From NCBI RefSeq assembly GCF_030689685.1, contig NZ_JAUYEY010000050.1, forward strand, positions 1 through 58,499: a stretch of DNA of 58,499 nucleotides. Reading direction: 5' to 3'. Both the position numbers and the translations under genes were made by a program. Of this stretch, positions 16,779 through 25,588 are shown piece by piece (the first letter of the stretch is position 1; the number at the start of each line of letters is the position of its first letter). Source of the DNA: Polaromonas sp. Lineage in GTDB: Bacteria > Pseudomonadota > Gammaproteobacteria > Burkholderiales > Burkholderiaceae_C. A model generated the notes under the pieces. It was not told where the DNA came from. It saw only the letters and a program-made list of their open reading frames with translations, and made no database searches.

Positions 16779-18400
16779 TCTGGCGGCGGCAGGCGCGGCA
16801 CCTCCGTTGCACCGTCGTCCTGCGGTGCCTGTGGCAGCGACATGAAAAAACTGGCGCCACCGTTGTCTGTGGTGGTGGCCCAGACAGCACCGCCGTGGCG
16901 CTCGGTCACACGCTTGACAATCGCCAGGCCCAGGCCGCCGCCAGGAAAATCTGCGGACGAATGCAGGCGCTGAAAAGCGGTGAACAGTTTGTCGGCATAG
17001 GCCGCGTCGAAACCGGCCCCGTTGTCCGCCACCATCAACACGCTGTGCTGGGGTGATGCGCCTGGCATCAGCGCCACCTTGATCCAGCCTTGTTCTTTTT
17101 TGGCGGTGAACTTCCAGGCGTTGTCCATCAGGCAGTCCACCGCCGTGACCAGCAGGTTTTTGTCGCCGAACACCGGCAGCGTCTGCGCAATCTCAAGCAC
17201 CAGTTGACGCTGCGGCTCGCGCTTGCGCCAGTCCTCAATCAGCCGACGACACAGTGGCGCCAGGTTCACCTGCTCGCGGTTGAGCACCACTCCCGGCAAA
17301 TGGGCCAGCGTGCGCACGTCGTCGATCAGTTTGGCCAGTTGGCGGGTGCTGACGCGGATACGCGCGAGGTAGTGGCGGCCCAGCGGGTCCAGCGCGGCCG
17401 AATAGCGCTCAGCCAGCATGGTGGCAAAGCCACTGACGACATGCAGCGGCGCCTTGAGGAAATCGGACATGGCGTGCGTGAAGATGCCGAGCTCATCGCG
17501 GCTACGCTGCAAGTCAGCGCTGCATTGCGCGATGCGCTGCTCCAGCGTGTCGTTGAGCCTCTGCAACTGCGAGTCGGCAAAATGCCGCGCCCCCACATCC
17601 ACAACGCTGACCAGCCTAGCTGGCCGCTCAAACCATTTCACGGTGCTGCAGGCCAACTCCACCAGCACCAGCTCGCCAGTGATCTTGCGTTGTGTGCAAA
17701 CCCGCATCTGCTGCTGGAAGTCACCGGCCGGCAGGCTGGTCAACCAGCGCACCGCTTCGCCTTCCGGAAAAAAGGCCTCCACCTGCGGCATCGCCACGCT
17801 GCCGCCCGGCAGCCCGTAAAAAACAGCCGCCGCCTTGTTGAGCGCCAGCACATGCCGGGAGTCGGCATCCAACAGCCACATGGCCTGGGTGTTGCCGTCA
17901 AAAAGGCTTTTGTTGCAACCCTCGCTGCCCTGCAGCAGCAGCTGCGCTTGGCGGGTGTCACTGACATCGCGCAGGTTGACCACTGTTCCGCAGCCATGCG
18001 GCCTGAGGCTGTACTCGACCCACTGGTCTTCAAACGAATCGTGGACAACAAAGGCATGCGCAAAGCCGCCTCGCAAGGCCTGCTCGGAAACGCTGCGGTG
18101 GTTTTCTGCAATCAGGTCCGGCACGGCTTCCCAGAACTCCGTTCCGGGCAGGCTGGCGCCGAACGAACGAATCAGCGACTGCGCATGGCTGTTGAGCGCC
18201 ACGATGGTCCAGCCGGCGTCGAGCACGATGATGCCCTGGGTCGCCAGCTCCAGCCCGGCTTGCAGCGCCTCAATGCTGGCCGCCTCGCTGCCGTCGGCTC
18301 CGGCGTCACATGAGGTGGGACGCCGCCGCCCAGGCCGGACGGCTCGCAGCCAAGCGCGGAACACGGTCAGTGGGGACTGCACGATGGCCGCTCTTTTCAA
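16766..18400 (-). CDS. PAS-containing sensor kinase with degenerate H-box
   Basis: 544 residues, apparently soluble. Two PAS-like regions (about 40-150 and 155-270), a coiled linker, a HisKA-like DHp at 300-370 and an intact HATPase (DNAWKF, VADNGAGFD, GGGLGLAIVKR). In the DHp the usual S-H-D-L-R is S-D-F-L-K: the phospho-acceptor His is replaced by Asp313 (compare His1347 of the kinase at 19167-23858). Autophosphorylation is therefore doubtful. The reading frame starts with TTG at 18400; a GTG a few codons inside is an alternative. It is the last gene of the phosphorelay cluster, 21 bases after the HTH-receiver gene. Confidence 0.85.
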   Translation of the reverse strand: MKRAAIVQSPLTVFRAWLRAVRPGRRRPTSCDAGADGSEAASIEALQAGLELATQGIIVLDAGWTIVALNSHAQSLIRSFGASLPGTEFWEAVPDLIAENHRSVSEQALRGGFAHAFVVHDSFEDQWVEYSLRPHGCGTVVNLRDVSDTRQAQLLLQGSEGCNKSLFDGNTQAMWLLDADSRHVLALNKAAAVFYGLPGGSVAMPQVEAFFPEGEAVRWLTSLPAGDFQQQMRVCTQRKITGELVLVELACSTVKWFERPARLVSVVDVGARHFADSQLQRLNDTLEQRIAQCSADLQRSRDELGIFTHAMSDFLKAPLHVVSGFATMLAERYSAALDPLGRHYLARIRVSTRQLAKLIDDVRTLAHLPGVVLNREQVNLAPLCRRLIEDWRKREPQRQLVLEIAQTLPVFGDKNLLVTAVDCLMDNAWKFTAKKEQGWIKVALMPGASPQHSVLMVADNGAGFDAAYADKLFTAFQRLHSSADFPGGGLGLAIVKRVTERHGGAVWATTTDNGGASFFMSLPQAPQDDGATEVPRLPPPDQAG

Positions 18401-18421
18401 GCGCCGTTGTAGGCTGACGCG

Positions 18422-19063
18422 TCAGCGCCACTTGCGATTGGCCACCAGCAGAGCGGTCACGTAACCGTGCAGCCAATCGAAGTTGATGGGTTTTTCCAGG
18501 TAATGCGAGTTGGGTGGAAGCCCGCCGCGCTCTGCCACAGCTTGCCGGGGCAAGCCGCTGATCACCAGGATTTGCATGGCCACCAGTTGCTGGTTGCGCT
18601 TGAGCGCGCGCAACATCTCCATGCCGTCGACACCAGGCATGTTCAGGTCCGTGATCAGCAGGTCTGGCCGCATGGTGGCGATGTCCATCAGGGCTTCGAG
18701 CGCGGAGGGCATGAAGCTGCAGTCCACCGCCATGTCCCACTCCTCAAATTGCGCCTTGTAGAGCTCGCGCGCGTCTTCGTCGTCTTCCACCACCAGAACG
18801 CTCAAGCGGCTGCGCGGATCGGGGTCCGCTGGCGACAGTTGCGGGCTGTTTTTCTGCAGGTAAATGTTGATGGCTCGCAACGACAGCCGGCGGTGACCGC
18901 CGAGCGTTTTCCAGGCCTCAATTTCGCCCTTTTCAACCAGTGACTGCACGGTAGCCACCGACAAGCCAAGCAGCTTCGCGGCATAGGTGGTGCCGCAGTA
19001 GTCGTCGCTGGAGAAATCATTGGCCGTGATGGCAGTCTCAAAAGTCTGGGGTTCGCGTGGCAT
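18422..19063 (-). CDS. HTH-receiver response regulator
   Basis: 213 residues with reversed domain order. Residues about 22-70 form an excisionase/MerR-like helix-turn-helix (TTYAAKLLGLSVATVQSLVEKG, then GGHRRLSLRAI). Residues about 86-205 form a receiver domain: VVEDDED acidic pocket, LLITDLNMPGVDG with the phospho-Asp, VISG and EKPI with the switch Thr/Ser and Lys. Most DNA-binding response regulators put the receiver first. It lies between the two kinase genes, so it is their likely partner and output. An AT-rich promoter region with an inverted repeat precedes it. Confidence 0.87.
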   Translation of the reverse strand: MPREPQTFETAITANDFSSDDYCGTTYAAKLLGLSVATVQSLVEKGEIEAWKTLGGHRRLSLRAINIYLQKNSPQLSPADPDPRSRLSVLVVEDDEDARELYKAQFEEWDMAVDCSFMPSALEALMDIATMRPDLLITDLNMPGVDGMEMLRALKRNQQLVAMQILVISGLPRQAVAERGGLPPNSHYLEKPINFDWLHGYVTALLVANRKWR

Positions 19064-19166
19064 TGGAATAACCCAAAAAAGATAGAAATTGCAATTTAAT
19101 AGATTTATTGAATTTAATCAATCGAATTGATTTTTATCAATTTTTTATGGCACCTATGTCCTGACA
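19064..19166 (-). promoter_or_regulatory. AT-rich leader with inverted repeat
   Basis: This 100-bp gap is strikingly AT-rich against the surrounding DNA. It contains the inverted repeat AATCAAT-CGA-ATTGATT (19116-19132), with TTGATT/AATCAA motifs repeated nearby. It probably carries a promoter for the HTH-receiver gene, and the palindrome could be that protein's own binding site. Confidence 0.5.
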
Positions 19167-22100
19167 TCAAGGCAGCGGCAGGACAGAGGGCAAGGTGAAA
19201 AAGAAAGTGGCACCTTTGCCCGGCTCGGACTCGGCCCACACCCGGCCCCGATGACGCCCAATGACCCGGCTGACCGTTGCCAGACCCACGCCGGTGCCGG
19301 GGAACTCACTGACCGCATGCAGCCGCTGAAAGGTATTGAAAAGTTTGTCCGCATACGCCATGTCAAAGCCAGCACCGTTGTCCCGGACAAAAAAGACCGG
19401 CACACCGGCGGCATCTGCTGCGAATCCAACCTTGATCAAGGCTTGCGGCCGCTGGGAGGTAAATTTCCAGGCGTTGCCCAGCAGGTTTTCCATCACCACG
19501 CGCAGCAGGCGCCCGTCGCCGCGCGCCTGCAAACCGTGTTCAATGCTGATGTCGGCCACGCGCTCAGGGTTGCGGCCCCGGCATTCATCGGCGATCTCGC
19601 GCGCAAGCGCGCTCAGATCGACAGTTTCGTCACGCAACTGCATGCGTGAAACCTGCGCGAGGGAAAGCAGGTCCTCGATCAATCGCCCCATCTGCGCGAC
19701 GCCGGCCTGGATACGCGACAAGTAGTGCTGCACTTTTTCACTGGTGTTGCCGGCATTGAGCTGCTTGGCCAGCAGGCGGCTGAAGCCGTCCACGGTGTTC
19801 AGCGGTGAGCGCAGGTCATGCGAGACGGAATATGAAAAAGCCTCCAATTCCTGGTTAGACAGGCGCAGGGCGGTCTCAATCGCCTTGATCTCGGTCACGT
19901 CTGCATCAATGCCGACCCAGAACAACACTTGGCCGTCTTCGTCCAGCACGGGAGAAGCCCGGTAGGACATGGTGTGATAGACCCCATCGCGCGCGAGCAG
20001 GCGCCGCATGCCCTCGTACGGCTGCAGGCTTTCGCGCGACGAAGCCCAGTTGGTGGCCAAGGCGTCGAGGTCATCGGGATGAACAGCGGCCAGCCACTTG
20101 TTTCCCATCCAGTCAGCGGGGGTGCCGCCCATCAGCTCGTACCACTTGAGGTTCAGGTAGGTCAGCCGGCCTTGCGCATCGGCGTTCCAGATGACCTGCG
20201 GCGCCTGCTCGGCCAGCACCCGGAACAAGGCTTCCTGCCGCGCCAGGGCGGCGGACCGCTCGGCGACTTTTTCTTCCAGCCCAAGGTTGAGCTGGTGCAC
20301 CTGCTCAAACAACTTGGCATTTTCAATCGCGATGGAGGCGAGCTGGGCGAGCTCGACCGCCACAAACTGGTCCTGCAAAGTGAACTCGCCCTCGTATTTG
20401 TCGGTGAGCTGCAGCAGCCCGACATTCTCGCCATGGCGACCGGTCAAGGGCACGGCCAGCCAGCCCCGCATGGCCAGGACTTGGGCCCTATCGCCAGCAA
20501 ACTCGCGCCAGCGTGGATGCGCCTCCAGCTCCGCCTGGGTCAGCCGCACCGGGTTGTTGGTTTCACAGACGATAGAGGTGAGGCCGCTGGCATGCGACTG
20601 GGCGACAAAGTCACGGCAGTTGGCATATTTGTCTGAAAAAGACACGGCGTTCATCACCAACGCTGGCTCGCCACGGGCCAGCAGACTCACCACCGCATGG
20701 TGCGCGCCGACGACGGCTCGGGCCTGATCCACGGTTTCCTGCAGAGTGGCGTCCAGCGTGCGGCGGCTGGTGATGGCCAGGCTCGCGTCGGCGGCGCGCT
20801 GCAGGGTAAACAGGTAGGCTTGCACCTCGTTTTCGGCCTTGACCTGGGCGGCGACATTGACGGCCACCACAAAACGTGCCGGCCGGTCCAGGTAGGTGAT
20901 GGCGCGCGAGAAGGTCTCTACCGGAAACTGCCGCCCTTGACTGTCCACATGTTGCCAGCGATGAACGATGTCAGAACTGCTTTTGGCAATGTGCTGCTGC
21001 AGGTCCGCGCGCTCCACGGGCGCCAGGATGTTGGAGATGGTCAGGCGTAAAAACTCGTCGCGGCTGTAGCCATAGTTACTCAGGGCGGCTTCGTTGACGG
21101 CCAAAAAGCCCAGTGTCTGCATATCCACAATCCACATCGCCACCGGCGATGACTCAAAAAGTGCGGCGTAACGCTGCTCGCTGTTCATTAGCGCCTGCTC
21201 GGCCAGCTTGCGCCGGGTGATGTCGCGCTCGACCGCCACGAAGTGCGTGAACTGGCCCTTGCCGTCGGCGATGGGGACCATGTCCAGGTCAAGCCAGAAC
21301 TCCTCACCATTTTTTCTGTAATTAATCAGCTCGGCGCGCACCGGCTTCATTTGCTTGAGCGCTGCGCCTATGCGGTCGAGTTCGGCGCGCTGCGTTTTCG
21401 GCCCCTGCAGGAAGCGCGGCGAACGGCCCAACGCTTCCTCACGGCTGTAGCCGGTGCGGCGCACAAACGCATCGTTGACAAACACGATGCGCGGACCAGG
21501 CTCGTCAATCGGGCTGGTCTCGGTGATCAGCACCATGTCATTCAAGCGGGAAATGCTGGTTCCCAGCAGCCGAAGCTGCTCCTGCGATTCGTGTTTTTCG
21601 GTGATGTCCTGGAGTGCACCCACCACGCGCACGATCTTGCCGTCCTGCATCAGCGCGAGCCCCTGGGTGCGCACCCAGATGGGCCGTCCTTTCATGGTCA
21701 CCATCGGCATTTCCAGGTCCCAGGCGGTGCCGTGTTCGGCGGCGGCGCGGGCAGCCGCCCGCAGAATGGGCTGCGCTTCGGGGGCGTAACAGGCCATGGC
21801 CTGCGCCACGCTGAACGGCGTGTCGGGCGCCAACTCGTAGATCCGGTAGACCTGCTCGGACCAGACCGGCTGCAGGCCGTCGAGCAGGACTTCCCAGCCG
21901 CCGATTTTTGCCATGTCACCGGTTCGCCTGAGCATCGCCGTGGTTCGCGCGGCGGCTTGCTGCGCATGTTTTCGCGTCGTGATATCCTGCACCACCCCGA
22001 CACGCAAGCTGCCCGTACCCGCACTGTCGCTGTGCGGCTCGCCAATCTGGTGGATCCAGCGGCTCTGCCCATCCGGCATGATGATGCGATATTCAACGTC

Positions 22101-23858
22101 GAGCGGCAGCCCATCCCGCACGGCCTCCTCGCGCAGACGCCCGTACTCAGCACGATCATCCACATGGATCAGGCCCATCACGGTGTCGGGCCTGCCGTCG
22201 AACGCCTCGCGCGCCAGTCCGTACAACACATACACCTCGTCCGACCACCAGAGCAGGCCGGTTTGCATATCCAGCTCCCAGTTACCGATGCGCCCCAGGC
22301 GCTGGGCATTGAGCAGCTTGCGCTGGACTTCGCGCAGTTGCTCGTAGCTGCGCGTCTGCTCCATCTGCAGCCGCTCAAGGTGCGTGATGTCGCTGAACAC
22401 CATCAAGGCGCCGACGATGCCGTCAGGGCCACGCATCGGCCGGTAGCTGCAACTGATCAACCGCCCCTCGGCTTCGCGCTGCTTGTCCACGAGGATGTGC
22501 AAGGGCCCACCGCTGTTGCCCTGCAAAGCCCTGTACAAGGGAAGTTGCTCGAAGCTGAACAGCGTTTGCGTGCCGGGAACAAACAGGCCCTGTCGCTCTG
22601 GCCAGCGCGGGGACAGGACCATGGACATCTCGCCGATGCCAAACAGCTGGGCAGCCGTTTCGTTGATCAGCAGCGGCCGACCGGTGGTGTCAATCGCCAA
22701 CAGGCCCTCCTGCATGCTGTTGACGGTCAGCTCCAGCGTCGCGTAGGCCTGCCGGCTGCGGGCCAACTCTTTTTCCACGTCACGTTCACGCTGCTCAAGC
22801 GAGTCGGCCATCAGGTTGAAGCCTGCGGCAATCCTCGCGAACTCCCCCTGGTGGGTGTTAGGACGAAGCGGGATGCGGACATTGAGATGGCCTTCTTCCA
22901 GCTGACGCGTCGCGTCGAGGATCTGGCGCGTCGGCCCCACAATGGCCGCGCCGCCTATCATCCAGGCCACCCACCCGCCCAGAAAGGCGACCAGCGCCAG
23001 CACCACCAGTTCCAGCCAGAGGTGTTTGTGACCCGGCCCCACGATCAGGTTGCGGTCCATGCTCACGGACACAAAAACCGATGCCTCGATGCGGGGACTG
23101 CTGGGCATGAAGGCCCACAGCCGATCGTGGCCGGCGCCGTCCAGGCCTTCGCGAACACCCGTGCTCAGGCTCTTCACGGCCTCCTGCAACACCGGACTTC
23201 GCACCATGTCGCCAACATTGATGGGAAGTTTCGGCTTGCCTGCCAGCAACCTACCCTCGCGGTCCTGGATCCCCAGGGCTGCGCCGGACGGCAGTTGTAT
23301 GCCGCCAATCAGCCGGCCCATCTCAACAAGGTCAAACGAGGCAAACACCACCCCAGTGACCTTGTCTGCGGCGTCGATCACCGGCAGGGCGTAAGTCAGA
23401 ACAGGTTTGTTCGCCAGCGGGCCCACAGCGTAGCTACCGACCACAAAACGGCGTAGTTGAAGGGCATCGTGAAAATAGGTCTGGTCACCCAGATAGACAT
23501 TCCTGCCGCTGCCCAGGGCGTGGCAACGGGTCTGGCCGTCAAGCCCGATCAGGCCCAGGTTGGCATACTCCGGGAGCCCTCGGGACAGACGTGAAAAATG
23601 GCGGTCGCAATCGGTGTCGCCGGCGTCCTGGATATCCGGCAGGGACGCGATGAGCGTCAGGACCTGGCGGGCGGAGTCCGCCACCCGCTCCTGGCTGGCT
23701 GCAGCCAGCGACGCGGCGAAGCGAAGATCATTCTTGGCGCGTTCCACCTGGGCGTCAGCAGTGTGCAGCGCCGTGAGGGTGGACATGCCAAACAGCGGAA
23801 CAATCGCCACGACCACCAGCATGACAATACGCGCGCGCAAACTGATCCTGGCCTTCAT
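19167..23858 (-). CDS. Membrane-bound multi-PAS hybrid-type sensor histidine kinase
   Basis: 1563 residues. Residues 7-27 form a first membrane helix, then a periplasmic Cache-type sensor region to about 280, a second helix at about 282-305 and a HAMP segment. At least six PAS modules follow; one, with GRSPRFLQG, resembles LOV but lacks the flavin-binding Cys. A GAF-like region lies before the last PAS. The kinase core is SVSHDLRSPL with His1347 and a full HATPase (GNAWKFTS, VRDNGAGFD, GTGVGLATV). The output is probably the small receiver at 23971-24411 or the HTH-receiver downstream. The protein has no receiver of its own. Confidence 0.9.
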   Translation of the reverse strand: MKARISLRARIVMLVVVAIVPLFGMSTLTALHTADAQVERAKNDLRFAASLAAASQERVADSARQVLTLIASLPDIQDAGDTDCDRHFSRLSRGLPEYANLGLIGLDGQTRCHALGSGRNVYLGDQTYFHDALQLRRFVVGSYAVGPLANKPVLTYALPVIDAADKVTGVVFASFDLVEMGRLIGGIQLPSGAALGIQDREGRLLAGKPKLPINVGDMVRSPVLQEAVKSLSTGVREGLDGAGHDRLWAFMPSSPRIEASVFVSVSMDRNLIVGPGHKHLWLELVVLALVAFLGGWVAWMIGGAAIVGPTRQILDATRQLEEGHLNVRIPLRPNTHQGEFARIAAGFNLMADSLEQRERDVEKELARSRQAYATLELTVNSMQEGLLAIDTTGRPLLINETAAQLFGIGEMSMVLSPRWPERQGLFVPGTQTLFSFEQLPLYRALQGNSGGPLHILVDKQREAEGRLISCSYRPMRGPDGIVGALMVFSDITHLERLQMEQTRSYEQLREVQRKLLNAQRLGRIGNWELDMQTGLLWWSDEVYVLYGLAREAFDGRPDTVMGLIHVDDRAEYGRLREEAVRDGLPLDVEYRIIMPDGQSRWIHQIGEPHSDSAGTGSLRVGVVQDITTRKHAQQAAARTTAMLRRTGDMAKIGGWEVLLDGLQPVWSEQVYRIYELAPDTPFSVAQAMACYAPEAQPILRAAARAAAEHGTAWDLEMPMVTMKGRPIWVRTQGLALMQDGKIVRVVGALQDITEKHESQEQLRLLGTSISRLNDMVLITETSPIDEPGPRIVFVNDAFVRRTGYSREEALGRSPRFLQGPKTQRAELDRIGAALKQMKPVRAELINYRKNGEEFWLDLDMVPIADGKGQFTHFVAVERDITRRKLAEQALMNSEQRYAALFESSPVAMWIVDMQTLGFLAVNEAALSNYGYSRDEFLRLTISNILAPVERADLQQHIAKSSSDIVHRWQHVDSQGRQFPVETFSRAITYLDRPARFVVAVNVAAQVKAENEVQAYLFTLQRAADASLAITSRRTLDATLQETVDQARAVVGAHHAVVSLLARGEPALVMNAVSFSDKYANCRDFVAQSHASGLTSIVCETNNPVRLTQAELEAHPRWREFAGDRAQVLAMRGWLAVPLTGRHGENVGLLQLTDKYEGEFTLQDQFVAVELAQLASIAIENAKLFEQVHQLNLGLEEKVAERSAALARQEALFRVLAEQAPQVIWNADAQGRLTYLNLKWYELMGGTPADWMGNKWLAAVHPDDLDALATNWASSRESLQPYEGMRRLLARDGVYHTMSYRASPVLDEDGQVLFWVGIDADVTEIKAIETALRLSNQELEAFSYSVSHDLRSPLNTVDGFSRLLAKQLNAGNTSEKVQHYLSRIQAGVAQMGRLIEDLLSLAQVSRMQLRDETVDLSALAREIADECRGRNPERVADISIEHGLQARGDGRLLRVVMENLLGNAWKFTSQRPQALIKVGFAADAAGVPVFFVRDNGAGFDMAYADKLFNTFQRLHAVSEFPGTGVGLATVSRVIGRHRGRVWAESEPGKGATFFFTLPSVLPLP

Positions 23859-23921
23859 GGTGCTTTCAGCTATGTTGATGGACCCGACTGTAAATCACCC
23901 GGCCATCAGGCAAGCAAAGAA

Positions 23922-23948
23922 AGCCCCGGCCCGCGAAAGGCCGGGCCG
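23922..23948 (-). terminator. Hairpin terminator candidate
   Basis: A GC-rich inverted repeat, GGCCCGGCC and GGGCCGGGG around a short loop on the minus strand, is followed by CTTTCTTT. It sits between the small receiver gene and the giant kinase gene, so it would attenuate read-through rather than end an isolated unit. Confidence 0.5.
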
Positions 23949-23961
23949 CCCAGACGCCTAG
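23945..23961. repeat. Terminal-repeat-like fragment of the palindromic element
   Basis: On the minus strand CTAGGCGTCTGGGCGGC differs by one base from the left terminus of the 32746-32918 element (CTAGGAGTCTGGGCGGC). The adjoining CGGCGGCGC is also shared with the right flank of that element. It abuts the 3' end of the small receiver gene. Confidence 0.5.
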
Positions 23962-23970
23962 CGGCGGCGC

Positions 23971-24411
23971 TCAAACCGTCGCGATGGACTCGTTGACGCG
24001 GAGCCAGTAGTGCTGCAAGCGGCTTAATTTTTCGGTGAAGTCACCAAAATCAATGGGCTTGCGGACAAACCCGTTGGCGCCGCTTTGGTAGCAGGCGATG
24101 ATGTCAGACTGCTCGCTGGACGAGGTCAGCATGACCACCGGCACCAGGGCCGTGAGCGGGTTGGCGCGCACGCTGCGCAGAACGTCCAGCCCCGACAGCT
24201 TGGGCAGCTTCATGTCCAGCAGGATGAAGGCCGGCTGCTTGTTTGTGTCACGGCCCGCATGCGCGCCCTGGCCAAACAAATAGTCGAGCGCTTCGGCGCC
24301 ATCACGCGCCGTGACGATGGCGGTGTCCGCACCTTGCTCCTGCAGCGTCAGCACAGTCAGTTCCAGGTGGTCGGGGTTGTCTTCCACTACAAGAATCGGG
24401 TTGTCGTTCAT
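23971..24411 (-). CDS. Single-domain response regulator (Rcp1-like)
   Basis: A 146-residue stand-alone receiver. ILVVEDNPDHLEL provides the acidic pocket, ILLDMKLPKLSG has the phospho-Asp, VMLTSSSEQSD the switch residue, and GFVRKPIDF the conserved Lys. The extended loop between strands 2 and 3 (YLFGQGAHAGRDTNKQP) is typical of phytochrome-kinase partners of the Rcp1 class. ATG at 24411 with AAGG upstream. It heads the cluster and most likely relays phosphate from the 1563-residue kinase. Confidence 0.9.
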   Translation of the reverse strand: MNDNPILVVEDNPDHLELTVLTLQEQGADTAIVTARDGAEALDYLFGQGAHAGRDTNKQPAFILLDMKLPKLSGLDVLRSVRANPLTALVPVVMLTSSSEQSDIIACYQSGANGFVRKPIDFGDFTEKLSRLQHYWLRVNESIATV

Positions 24412-24585
24412 AAGACCTTCTCTGCACTGTTTGCTCTTTGTTTGCGCTCTGCTTGCTCTCTATTGTCTTTTGCTGTCATTTTCATCAACTTTGTCATATT
24501 ACAGAAGTTAACAAACTTGTCCAGCCGTAGTTTTGCGCCATGCCTTTTCGGCGGTCCGTTCACCCCAAAGCCTGCCCTGTGCCGG
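24412..24585. other. Intergenic region with T-rich tract
   Basis: This gap between the receiver gene and the YgjP-type gene contains CTTTGTTTGCGCTCTGC and TGCTCTCTATTG repeats and AT-rich DNA around 24470-24520. It probably holds the promoter of the minus-strand receiver gene. No gene is seen. Confidence 0.35.
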
Positions 24586-25563
24586 TCACCAGCGCGGCAC
24601 AGCTTCAGCCTTCAACTGGCTGCGCAACTCGGCATAGTCGGGCACCACAGTGCGCACCGTCTCCCAGAAGCGGGGGCTGTGGTCCATCACACGCAAGTGG
24701 CTCAACTCGTGGACCACCACATAGTCGATCACCGAAAGCTTGAAATGAATCAGCCGCCAGTTCAGCCGTATCGCGCCGTCGGCGCTGGCACTGCCCCAGC
24801 GGGTGCCCGCGCTGCTCAGACTGAGTTTGCGCCATTGCACGCCCAGATGGGGGGCAAAGTGGTTCAGGCGCTCGGTAAAAATTTGTTTGGCCTGCCGCAT
24901 CAACCAGGCTTGCACCGAGTCGCGTATCTGCTCGGCCGTGGCATCGTGCGCCAGGCCAATGTGCAGGGTTTTCTGCGGCGAAGCGAGGTCGCCGTCTGAG
25001 GATGTTTTGAGTTCGCCGCCAACGCCGCCGAAGGCGTGGCGCGGGTCGATCACCAGCGTCACCATATCGCCGAGAAAAGGCAGCGTCGTGCCGTCGCGCC
25101 ACTCGATGCGGGCGGCTTCGAGTCGGTCGTGTCGCGCACGGGTTTCTTGCAGCTTGGCCACGATCCAGCTGGTTTTCTCCTGCACGGCCTTGTCGACTTC
25201 ATGCAGCGGCACCCATTTGGGCGCGCTGACCACCAGCCCCTCGGCACCCACCGAAAAGCCGATGGTGCGGCGCTTGCCACGCCGAAACTGGTAAGCCACG
25301 ACCATGTCACCGAGCAGCGCTTCGCGCGTGGCCGCCGGGTGGCGGTAGGTGGCGGGTGCCAACACCTGCTGCAAGGTCTGCGCGGGCAACAGATCCTCAG
25401 CCGTCAGAATTGCTATCTTTTCAGGAGCTGTTTGTGCAGGCGAGGTATGGGCTGGAGGCCGATTTGACTGTTTTTTTCGGGTCCAGCGAAGGCGTGAGCC
25501 AGCCGGGCTGGCTGGCGCGCTGTCAAACAGGTCAAGCGTGAACTGGAGAAGCCTTTGCATCAT
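24586..25563 (-). CDS. YgjP-type (DUF45) M48-like metallopeptidase
   Basis: 325 residues. The catalytic segment is VVHELSHLRVMDHSPRFW (HExxH plus the downstream His of the DUF45/WrpP family), in a C-terminal zincin domain. It follows the family's GTRWGSASADGAIRLNWRL region. The N-terminal ~60 residues are unusual: codons for QSNRPPAHTSPAQTAPEKIAI are contributed by a dispersed repeat (25410-25470) lying in frame. It is cytosolic by lack of a signal sequence. Substrate unknown. Confidence 0.85.
   Translation of the reverse strand: MMQRLLQFTLDLFDSAPASPAGSRLRWTRKKQSNRPPAHTSPAQTAPEKIAILTAEDLLPAQTLQQVLAPATYRHPAATREALLGDMVVAYQFRRGKRRTIGFSVGAEGLVVSAPKWVPLHEVDKAVQEKTSWIVAKLQETRARHDRLEAARIEWRDGTTLPFLGDMVTLVIDPRHAFGGVGGELKTSSDGDLASPQKTLHIGLAHDATAEQIRDSVQAWLMRQAKQIFTERLNHFAPHLGVQWRKLSLSSAGTRWGSASADGAIRLNWRLIHFKLSVIDYVVVHELSHLRVMDHSPRFWETVRTVVPDYAELRSQLKAEAVPRW
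25410..25470 (-). repeat. Dispersed short repeat, copy 3, inside a coding region
   Basis: TTGCTATCTTTTCAGGAGCTG, then GGGCTGGAGGCCGATTTGA. This is a diverged member of the family at 3488-3536. It lies wholly within the YgjP-type metallopeptidase gene and keeps its frame open, encoding about 20 residues of a variable, Pro/Ala-rich N-terminal segment. Confidence 0.65.
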
Positions 25564-25588
25564 GGCAGTTTAGCGCTGCAGCCCCGCA

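Noticed and set aside
21400..21480. LOV photoreceptor domain in the large kinase (GRSPRFLQG)
   Set aside because: The Cys of the LOV motif (NCRFLQ) is replaced by Pro, so no flavin-cysteinyl photochemistry is expected; it is an ordinary PAS.
21243..23456. 737-codon plus-strand frame antisense to the large kinase
   Set aside because: The kinase frame has clear PAS, HAMP and kinase motifs; the antisense frame has none.
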